DNA from: Methanosphaera sp.
GTDB lineage: Archaea > Methanobacteriota > Methanobacteria > Methanobacteriales > Methanobacteriaceae
DNA length: 10,146 nucleotides
Assembly: GCA_017430835.1 (NCBI GenBank)
Contig: JAFRMD010000117.1
Span: 1 to 10,146, forward strand
Reading direction: 5' to 3'
Part shown: positions 1-5,641 of the stretch, piece after piece
How positions within the stretch are numbered: position 1 is the first letter of the stretch
Layout: every line of letters begins with the position of its first letter
Position numbers and translations under genes: made by a program
The notes under the pieces: generated by a model
What the model was told of the DNA's origin: nothing
What the model saw: only the letters and a program-made list of their open reading frames with translations
Database searches by the model: none

Positions 1-170
1 AATAAAGCATATAACAGAAATAGCATCCAAAAGTTTAGTCACAACAAAAATAAGCCCACCCCCAAACACCAACAACAGACTAGCACAAGACCCAACAAAC
101 AAACACCCCGGAAACAACAGAAAACCATAAAAAAACAAAATGAAAAAAAAGTTACTTCAACACAAAATCC
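1..170. other. A/C-rich tract of uncertain nature at window edge
   Basis: No gene can be assigned with confidence. The plus strand is strongly skewed: in roughly 31-130 it is about 42% G+C, almost all C, with very little T, whereas the flanks are far more AT-rich. Two plus frames are open from the left edge: one ends at TAA 128-130 with a Pro/Asn/Thr-rich tail, the other at TAA 172-174 with a Gln/Lys/Asn-rich tail. The minus frame complementary to the second is open from 156 to the edge and would encode a very hydrophobic, membrane-like peptide (Leu/Phe/Gly/Val), but it has no ATG or clear ribosome-binding site. It could be the C-terminal tail of a plus-strand gene, the start of a minus-strand membrane protein gene, or decayed sequence. 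Confidence 0.3.
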
Positions 171-186
171 TTAACTTGATAGCATT

Positions 187-227
187 GTATATATATAACA
201 AATATTATATATTTTGACATATATAAA
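187..227 (+). promoter_or_regulatory. Putative promoter of the DUF89 gene
   Basis: Two TATA-like boxes lie upstream of the gene at 293, at about 188-197 and 219-227 (CATATATAA). The second would place transcription start near 250, giving a leader of about 40 bases. The assignment rests only on archaeal box A resemblance and spacing in a very AT-rich region. Confidence 0.4.
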
Positions 228-292
228 CAAAAATCAATTAATATGAAAAAATAGAGTATTTACAAGCATAATAAAAATTAGAGAATGATTAA

Positions 293-1165
293 ATGAAAAT
301 AAATTATGAATGTGCCCCATGTATGTTAAGACAATCAAAAGAAGCAATTGAATATGCTACAAATAAACCTGAAGAACGGATGAAAATAACATTAAAAGCT
401 CTAGACTTTTTAAACAATAATTTTATTAAAAACACTTGTTCAAATAAACTTGGAACCGATCTTCACCATATGATAATGAAAGAAACCGACAATAATGACC
501 CTTATAAAGATTTAAGGGAACAGGGAACAATCATAGCAGAAAAATTAATTCCACAAATCAGGGAAATTATTAAAGATGATGACACATTAGAAAATTACGT
601 GAAAATTGCAGTTGCAGGAAATATGATAGATTATGGAGCATTAGAAGTAAATGCAGATGTGGAAAGTTTAATTAAAGACAAAATTTCTGCAAAACCAACA
701 ATTAATGATGTTGACAAATTGCATGAACAGTTACTTAAATCAGACAGAATTTTATACCTAGTAGACAACGGTGGAGAAATCGTATTTGATAAGTTGTTAA
801 TAGAAAAAATCAGAGAAGATTACGATATACAGGAAATAATTTTAGCCGTAAAAGATGCTCCAATATTAAATGATGCAATATTAGAAGACGCTGAAAAACT
901 AGGTTTGGATAAAATAACAACGCTAATAACAACAGGTGCTGCATCAGTGGGTGTTGTTGAAGAATATATATCTGATGAACTAAAAGAGTTATTAAACTCT
1001 GTAGACTTAATAATAAGTAAAGGCATGGGAAATTTTGAAGGATTAACAGAAATGACTATTGAACAACCTGTATACTTCCTATTAACTTCAAAGTGTTGTG
1101 TGATTTCAAGGGAAATAGGTGTAGAATTAGGAAGTACTGTAATTTTGAAGAAATACCTCAATTAA
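293..1165 (+). CDS. DUF89/ARMT1-family damage-control phosphatase (archaeal subtype)
   Basis: This 290-residue protein matches the archaeal single-domain DUF89 (ARMT1-like) family, metal-dependent phosphatases thought to remove damaged or over-accumulated phosphometabolites. The N-terminus carries the subfamily CxxC (Cys7, Cys10 in CAPC). The metal/phosphate site is visible as DNGGEIVFD (Asp158, Asn159, Glu162, Asp166), followed by the Gly/Ala-Ser motif GAASVG and the C-terminal SKGMGNFEGL around residues 242-251. Its length is usual for the archaeal subfamily. ATG 293 is the first in-frame start agreeing with the family N-terminus; the ribosome-binding site is weak (GAGAATGAT just upstream). 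The stop overlaps the stop of the convergent TrmB-type gene by four bases. The true substrate cannot be read from the sequence. Family assignment is firm; function is family-level inference. Confidence 0.88.
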   Translation: MKINYECAPCMLRQSKEAIEYATNKPEERMKITLKALDFLNNNFIKNTCSNKLGTDLHHMIMKETDNNDPYKDLREQGTIIAEKLIPQIREIIKDDDTLENYVKIAVAGNMIDYGALEVNADVESLIKDKISAKPTINDVDKLHEQLLKSDRILYLVDNGGEIVFDKLLIEKIREDYDIQEIILAVKDAPILNDAILEDAEKLGLDKITTLITTGAASVGVVEEYISDELKELLNSVDLIISKGMGNFEGLTEMTIEQPVYFLLTSKCCVISREIGVELGSTVILKKYLN

Positions 1166-1914
1166 TTCCAATGTTTTTCAAAAGCTGAAACATAATGTGA
1201 GATTATTGTTGGATAAGTATTGGATAATGCAATCATATTATTTGTAGTTATTCTATCCTTATTACTTTCTGCAAAAATTAAAATCATTTCCTTATTATCT
1301 CTAACAAATAATTGTGCTGAGGGCAAATTTCTATAACGAACTGAAACCGGCAATTGCTCGAAAATTTCCTCTAAATTAATTTCACTATTTTTAACCATAC
1401 ACTTCCTAGATGACAATACCTTTATTTCAATACCTTTTTTTAATAAATACATTATTTGTTTTTTGAATGTTTCTATTTCTGAAGGCAATAAGAAACCTAT
1501 TCTAATTAATAAAGTTTTATTAGAATGCTTCAATAGGTTATATTTATTTTGTAAAATTTTATTATTATCCTCTATAGTAGTAATGGGAGTATGAATTCTT
1601 GGAATCTTACTTTCATATAATTGTGAAACCTTGTTTTTGACATTATCTATATCTTCGTTAAACTGTTTTTTGTATTCGGTTAATGTATCATCAGGAGGAA
1701 TCATTACGTATTCTATAGGTCTTCCAGATTTTATTTCAATAAGTCCTTTTTGTTCGAGATTCTCCAAAACCATGTAAATTTTTGATCTTGGAATGTTAGA
1801 ATGTTTACTTATTTCATCAGCTTTTGCAGAAACTAATGAAACTAAGGACAAATAAGCTTTTGACTCATATTTTGTTAATCCTAATTGTCTTAATGTTTTA
1901 ATTACATCTTCCAT
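1162..1914 (-). CDS. TrmB-family transcriptional regulator
   Basis: This 250-residue cytoplasmic DNA-binding protein has the TrmB-type winged helix-turn-helix at residues 1-70: LGLTKYESKAYLSL is the family signature, followed by a recognition region around IPRSKIYMVLENLEQKGLI and a wing ending near IEYVMIPP. A charged helical segment follows (about 75-105), which could dimerise as a coiled coil, then an alpha/beta effector region to the end. It is shorter than sugar-sensing TrmB proteins (about 340 residues) and seems to lack their C-terminal sugar domain, so a sugar ligand should not be assumed. The start is set by ATG 1914 with GGTGG a few bases upstream (1919-1923). The gene is divergent from hcp across 125 bases containing a perfect palindrome, so it may regulate itself and hcp; this is inference from position. 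Confidence 0.87.
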   Translation of the reverse strand: MEDVIKTLRQLGLTKYESKAYLSLVSLVSAKADEISKHSNIPRSKIYMVLENLEQKGLIEIKSGRPIEYVMIPPDDTLTEYKKQFNEDIDNVKNKVSQLYESKIPRIHTPITTIEDNNKILQNKYNLLKHSNKTLLIRIGFLLPSEIETFKKQIMYLLKKGIEIKVLSSRKCMVKNSEINLEEIFEQLPVSVRYRNLPSAQLFVRDNKEMILIFAESNKDRITTNNMIALSNTYPTIISHYVSAFEKHWN

Positions 1915-1965
1915 TTGACCACCATTACTTAATATCCCAATTAATAATAAAATATTTTTCTATTT

Positions 1966-1980
1966 TCACTACCTTAGTGA
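1966..1980. promoter_or_regulatory. Palindromic candidate operator between trmB-like gene and hcp
   Basis: A perfect inverted repeat, TCACTA-CCT-TAGTGA, lies in the divergent intergenic region. It sits between the AT-rich core promoter expected for the regulator (about 1940-1955, minus) and those of hcp (about 1982-2010, plus). That is a fitting place for one dimeric regulator to control both genes. Binding is not shown. Confidence 0.45.
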
Positions 1981-1981
1981 C

Positions 1982-2010
1982 AAATTATTAAATACGTTCA
2001 AATTATAAAA
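1982..2010 (+). promoter_or_regulatory. Putative hcp promoter
   Basis: TATA-like stretches occur at about 1985-1994 (TTATTAAATA) and 2003-2010 (TTATAAAA). The upstream one fits better, because a start about 25 bases downstream still leaves the ribosome-binding site at 2030 inside the transcript. Confidence 0.4.
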
Positions 2011-2029
2011 TAATAGTATTAAATTAATA

Positions 2030-2034
2030 GGTGA
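2030..2034 (+). promoter_or_regulatory. Ribosome-binding site that decides the hcp start
   Basis: GGTGA at 2030-2034 stands five bases before ATG 2040. The in-frame GTG at 2031 is part of this Shine-Dalgarno sequence, so it should not be taken as the start codon although it lengthens the open frame by three codons. Confidence 0.75.
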
Positions 2035-2039
2035 AAGAT

Positions 2040-3338
2040 ATGAATAACAATATGTTCTGCTATCAATGTTCACAAACAGTAAATGGTGAAGGATGTACCG
2101 TTGCTGGAGTTTGTGGAAAAACTGAAACATTAGCAAGATTACAAGACAACATAATTTTTGCATTGAAAGGTATTGCAGCATATGCTTACCAAATGAGAGA
2201 ATTTGGTGAAACTGACGAAGAAATCGATGCATTTATAGAAAAAGGATTATACACAACATTAACAAATGTTAACTTTGATGTACAAAGTCACATCGACATG
2301 GCATTAGAAGCAGGTCAAATCAATATTAAAGCAATGGCCGGATTAAAAAAAGCTCACATTGAAAACTATGGAGAACCAGAACCAGCAGTTGTTGAAAGGG
2401 GAGCAAGTAAAGGACATGGAATCTTAGTTACAGGACATGATTTGAAAGTTTTAGAAGAATTATTAAAACAAACTGAAGGAAAAGGAATAAATATTTACAC
2501 ACATAGTGAAATGTTAATTGCACACGGATATCCTGAACTAAGAAAATATGAACACCTTAAAGGACAATTAGGAACCTCCTGGATTGATCAAAAAGAAGTA
2601 TTTGCAAAATACAACATTCCAATACTTGTTACAACAAACTGTGGATTAATTCCATTAGACTCATATGCTGACAGAATTTACACCTCAGGAATTGAACAAT
2701 TACCTAATGCACCACACATTGAAGACTACGATTTTTCCGACATAATTAAACAAGCATTAGAATTGCCTGAACTTGAAGAAGAAGAAAAATCCACTTACAC
2801 AACAGGATTTGGAAAAACAACAGTATTGTCACTAGCAGATACCATTAAAGAAGCTGTTATTAGTGGAAAAATTAAACAATTCTTTGTAATGGGTGGATGT
2901 GACACACCATATAATAAAGAAATGGAATATTACACAGAGTTTGCAAAAGAATTGCCTGAAAACACTGTAATTTTATGTGTTGGATGTGGAAAATACAGAT
3001 TTAATGATTTAGACCTTGGTGACATCGACGGCATCCCAAGAATCATAGACCTTGGACAATGTAACGATGCAATTGTTGGAGCAGAAATCCTAACTGCATT
3101 AACAGAGCTATTTGAAATGGGCTTAAATGACTTGCCAGTAACATTCGTATTAAGTTGGATGGAACAAAAAGCCGTATCCATACTCTGGAGTTTACTGTCC
3201 TTAGGATTAACAAACATACATATTGGTCCAATTCTTCCAGCATGGGTAGATGAAACCATTTTAACAGTTTTAGTTGAAAACTTTGACTTGAAATTAGTTT
3301 CAAATCCAAAAGAAGATATAAAAGCAATATTAGGATAA
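2040..3338 (+). CDS. hcp: Hybrid-cluster protein (hydroxylamine reductase type), class III
   Basis: This cytoplasmic iron-sulfur protein of 432 residues belongs to the Hcp/prismane family, which reduces hydroxylamine in vitro and is linked to nitric oxide and nitrosative stress defence. The N-terminal cluster cysteines are Cys7, Cys10, Cys19 and Cys25. All hybrid-cluster ligands of the family can be placed: His133, Glu157, Cys201, Cys287 (the persulfide cysteine position, in GGCDT), Cys316 (in CGKYRFN), Cys341 (in GQCNDA), Glu375 and Lys377 (in WMEQKA). Spacing of these residues follows the bacterial enzymes closely, but the protein is about 100 residues shorter than the usual 540-550. The shortening falls between the N-terminal cysteines and His133, the hallmark of the archaeal/thermophile class III form. 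The start is ATG 2040 behind GGTGA. Neighbour: a divergent TrmB-family regulator. Confidence 0.95.
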   Translation: MNNNMFCYQCSQTVNGEGCTVAGVCGKTETLARLQDNIIFALKGIAAYAYQMREFGETDEEIDAFIEKGLYTTLTNVNFDVQSHIDMALEAGQINIKAMAGLKKAHIENYGEPEPAVVERGASKGHGILVTGHDLKVLEELLKQTEGKGINIYTHSEMLIAHGYPELRKYEHLKGQLGTSWIDQKEVFAKYNIPILVTTNCGLIPLDSYADRIYTSGIEQLPNAPHIEDYDFSDIIKQALELPELEEEEKSTYTTGFGKTTVLSLADTIKEAVISGKIKQFFVMGGCDTPYNKEMEYYTEFAKELPENTVILCVGCGKYRFNDLDLGDIDGIPRIIDLGQCNDAIVGAEILTALTELFEMGLNDLPVTFVLSWMEQKAVSILWSLLSLGLTNIHIGPILPAWVDETILTVLVENFDLKLVSNPKEDIKAILG

Positions 3339-3362
3339 TTACCTCCTAATATTTAAATTTTT
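3326..3362 (+). terminator. Hairpin overlapping the hcp stop codon
   Basis: A perfect 10-base-pair inverted repeat (AATATTAGGA at 3326-3335, TCCTAATATT at 3344-3353) has an 8-base loop that opens with the hcp stop codon TAA (3336-3338). A T5 run follows at 3358-3362. It probably acts as the hcp 3' end or an mRNA-stabilising hairpin. Confidence 0.55.
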
Positions 3363-3372
3363 AAAAAAAAAA
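3363..3372 (-). terminator. T10 tract directly after the RaSEA stop
   Basis: Read on the minus strand, ten consecutive T follow the TAG stop of the RaSEA gene with no gap. Oligo-T runs are the known intrinsic termination signal of archaeal RNA polymerase. Confidence 0.65.
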
Positions 3373-4479
3373 CTAGTTTTTAGGGTTAGTGGTTGTATTT
3401 AATATATCTGAAAATTCTAAATCCGCTTCCCATTTTGATTTACAATCACACGTGAATGTTTCTAATTCTTCAGGAATTTCTTGTTTTAAATTAGATTGAA
3501 TGATTAAACTTTTAAGTTTTGCATTGCATTTTTTACAATTGTAAGGTCCACGTCTAGTTCCAAATCCTGCAGTATCCATTATCATGGGAATATCAACATT
3601 TTTTCTTACTTCTTTAAGTATTTTTACTACGCTCCAAATCCATGGAGGATTATAAGATCCCCTTTTCCAAAGGTAATCCATTAATGTTCCACCGTGTACT
3701 GTGGATGGACAGTATGCTAATCTTCTTACACCAACCTCTTTTGCATATCTGGCAGAATCTATAGATTCCTGTATTGCCTCTTTTTCAGAAATCAGTATAG
3801 GTTTTACCAGCAAATATGCCTTTGCCCTTATATCATATTCTTCTATTGAATTTATAGTGTTCACACATCTTTCAAAGGATTTGTTTGTTATGCCCTTGTT
3901 AATCTTGTACAACCTAGTTTCTTCATTTGAAGTCTCAAGACCTATACCAATCTCAAAAATTTTATTGGGAATGATTGATGCTAGACGTTTTAATGAAACT
4001 TCGTCTATGAATTCTGGTTTTGATTCAACAATAACCTCTTTTATTTGGTCGTATTTACTAAATTCCTCGAAGATATAATTTTGTACTTTTTCGGGAATTT
4101 CATTTTTATTCAAGAAACTACCTGAGACAAAAAGTTTTACTGCAACATTTTCATGAGAATAAATATCCGTCCTTTCTAACTGTTTATTCCATTCCTGATT
4201 AAATATGTCAATTAAATCATCTTCTGAAATATCCATTAGTGGAGAATCTGCAATATAACTACACATAGTACATCCTCCACTTTGAGTTGCCCACTGACAA
4301 CCACTTGTAGGCAAAACGATGAAAATAGTGTAACCAACACTATCATATAACCTATCCTCATTAGCCCAGCTAGCCGCATAATCACTTAAAGACTTCTTAT
4401 TTTTCTTCCTGTCCCTCTTATCAATAATATTTTCTATTGAATTTTCTCGGATTTGTTTATTAATCTCTTGAACTTTCAT
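3373..4479 (-). CDS. Archaeosine biosynthesis radical SAM protein RaSEA
   Basis: This 368-residue protein matches the archaeal radical SAM family that works with ArcS in the last step of archaeosine (G+) formation at position 15 of tRNA: ArcS attaches lysine to preQ0-tRNA and RaSEA cleaves the adduct to the formamidine. The iron-sulfur site has the atypical spacing C-x8-C-x2-C (Cys61, Cys70, Cys73) after the strand TIFIVLPTSGC, resembling Elp3/COG1244 proteins rather than the standard CxxxCxxC. A basic Lys/Arg/Asn N-terminus (residues 8-30) may contact RNA. The C-terminus has a CxxC (YNCKKC) and a CxC (FTCDC), suggesting a zinc or extra metal site. ATG 4479 follows GGTAG. It lies 12 bases after mer and is probably cotranscribed with it. 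It ends in TAG followed by T10. Confidence 0.88.
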   Translation of the reverse strand: MKVQEINKQIRENSIENIIDKRDRKKNKKSLSDYAASWANEDRLYDSVGYTIFIVLPTSGCQWATQSGGCTMCSYIADSPLMDISEDDLIDIFNQEWNKQLERTDIYSHENVAVKLFVSGSFLNKNEIPEKVQNYIFEEFSKYDQIKEVIVESKPEFIDEVSLKRLASIIPNKIFEIGIGLETSNEETRLYKINKGITNKSFERCVNTINSIEEYDIRAKAYLLVKPILISEKEAIQESIDSARYAKEVGVRRLAYCPSTVHGGTLMDYLWKRGSYNPPWIWSVVKILKEVRKNVDIPMIMDTAGFGTRRGPYNCKKCNAKLKSLIIQSNLKQEIPEELETFTCDCKSKWEADLEFSDILNTTTNPKN

Positions 4480-4491
4480 ACTATACTACCT

Positions 4492-5460
4492 TTAATTAAA
4501 TGAATTAATTATATCTTCTAAAAGTTTTAATGATTTTTGTCTATCCTTACCAATTGGAGAACCTACTACAAATTCATTTACTCCTAACTCTTCCAATACT
4601 TCAATTTTTTCCTGTATTTGTGATGGAGTACCGCAAACACTAAAGGCATCAATCATATTTTCATCGACTAATGATGAAGCAGTTTTAAAGTCATATTCAG
4701 ATAAAGACTTTTTAATTGATAATGCTACGTCTTTATCAATATTATGACGTTCCAATACTACATCTGGTGCTCCAGCCAGTATAAATGCAACTACACCTTT
4801 TGACTGATTTTGAGCAACTGTCACGTCTTTATCTACACTGCATGCAGTATATGCTGCAAAATTAAATTCATTTGCAGACAATTTACTTTTTTTGAGTCCT
4901 TTTTTAATTAATGGTATTGCAATTTCAAAATCTTTAGGGTTTGAAGCGTTGATTAATGTTCCATCTGCAACTTCCCCCGAAGTTTCCAACATTTTAGGTC
5001 CCTGAGCTGCCATATATATAGGTATTTTTCCCTCAATTTTCTTAGTACCATTAAGAAACGCACCTTGTTCCAATTTTTCATCATTCAACAATGTTCTGAT
5101 AGACAATATTGCCTCTTTAACTGTTTTAACTGGTTTTTTCCAAGACAAGTTAAGAGTTTCCATCGTGGCTTTATCACCTGGACCTACACCAACTAATGCA
5201 CGTCCTTCGGATATTTCATCCAATGTAGAAGTTGCAGCTGCAATAGAAACTGGATTTCTAACATAGGGATTAGAAACACCTGCCCCCATTTTAATGATAG
5301 AAGTATTTATAGCTGCTAAGGCTAAAACTTCAAAGACATCCCGATTATTATAATGATCAGTAATCCAAACATTCTCGAAACCAACATTTTCTGCCATTTT
5401 TATTAGTTCCAGAGTATCATTTATTGGTTCATTCGGAAGTAATTCTAAACTAAATTTCAT
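4492..5460 (-). CDS. mer: Coenzyme F420-dependent methylene-H4MPT reductase
   Basis: This 322-residue protein belongs to the bacterial-luciferase-like F420 family and matches Mer, which reduces methylene-tetrahydromethanopterin to methyl-tetrahydromethanopterin with F420H2 in methanogenesis from CO2. Signatures include the N-terminal strand with PNEP (residues 9-12), WITDHYNNR (32-40), GAGVSNPYVRNP (59-70), GVGPGDKAT (91-99), then YMAAQGPKML and LINASNPKDFE, and VGSPIGKD near the end. Start: the open frame runs 24 codons further upstream, but that extension is Ile/Tyr/Leu-rich and unlike the family, while AGGAGGG (5467-5473) sits seven bases before ATG 5460; ATG 5463 immediately before it is possible. 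It is the first gene of a likely operon with RaSEA. Substitutions relative to remembered Methanothermobacter Mer are scattered, so a paralogue is possible but less likely. Confidence 0.9.
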   Translation of the reverse strand: MKFSLELLPNEPINDTLELIKMAENVGFENVWITDHYNNRDVFEVLALAAINTSIIKMGAGVSNPYVRNPVSIAAATSTLDEISEGRALVGVGPGDKATMETLNLSWKKPVKTVKEAILSIRTLLNDEKLEQGAFLNGTKKIEGKIPIYMAAQGPKMLETSGEVADGTLINASNPKDFEIAIPLIKKGLKKSKLSANEFNFAAYTACSVDKDVTVAQNQSKGVVAFILAGAPDVVLERHNIDKDVALSIKKSLSEYDFKTASSLVDENMIDAFSVCGTPSQIQEKIEVLEELGVNEFVVGSPIGKDRQKSLKLLEDIINSFN

Positions 5461-5466
5461 CATTTT

Positions 5467-5473
5467 CCCTCCT
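5467..5473 (-). promoter_or_regulatory. Strong Shine-Dalgarno of mer
   Basis: AGGAGGG on the minus strand lies four bases before ATG 5463 and seven before ATG 5460. It excludes the longer upstream reading and favours the protein start MKFSLE. Confidence 0.8.
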
Positions 5474-5548
5474 AAATAAATTAAATAAATTATGCAATCA
5501 ATGTAAATTAAATAAAATAGTGAATTTAACAATTATCTAAAAAATTCA

Positions 5549-5574
5549 ATATAAATATACTTTTGTTAAAAGTA
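5549..5574 (-). promoter_or_regulatory. mer-RaSEA promoter with adjacent inverted repeat
   Basis: On the minus strand a TATA-like GTATATTTATATT lies at about 5549-5560, predicting transcription start near 5525-5530 and a leader of about 65 bases. Abutting its upstream side is a perfect inverted repeat, TACTTTT-GTT-AAAAGTA (5558-5574), overlapping where the TFB recognition element should be. A protein bound there could block or recruit the basal factors. No regulator is identified. Confidence 0.45.
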
Positions 5575-5592
5575 ACTTCTATATTTATTGTT

Positions 5593-5613
5593 AAAAAAAA
5601 TTAAATAAAAAAA
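5593..5613 (-). terminator. T-rich terminator of the surface protein gene
   Basis: Two oligo-T runs on the minus strand (T7 at 5607-5613, T8 at 5593-5600) follow the stop codon of the 5642-7729 gene. This is a typical archaeal termination region separating it from the mer promoter. Confidence 0.5.
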
Positions 5614-5641
5614 GTTTTGAAAAGAATTAAAAATCCTTTAA

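Noticed and set aside
820..1161. Open frame antisense to the DUF89 gene
   Set aside because: Shadow frame inside a well-supported gene; no ribosome-binding site or recognisable motif.
2031..2039. GTG 2031 as hcp start
   Set aside because: This GTG is part of the GGTGA ribosome-binding site for ATG 2040.
1969..2232. Minus-strand frame across the hcp start
   Set aside because: Covers the promoter, Shine-Dalgarno and conserved cysteine codons of hcp; composition is a complement artefact.
2930..3327. Two minus-strand frames antisense to the hcp 3' half
   Set aside because: They overlie codons for the cluster ligands of hcp and carry no start signal or family resemblance.
3701..4078. Plus-strand frame antisense to RaSEA
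   Set aside because: Shadow of a conserved gene.
5461..5532. 24-codon N-terminal extension of Mer
   Set aside because: Ile/Tyr/Leu-rich, unlike the family, and passes through the AGGAGGG ribosome-binding site and AT-rich leader.
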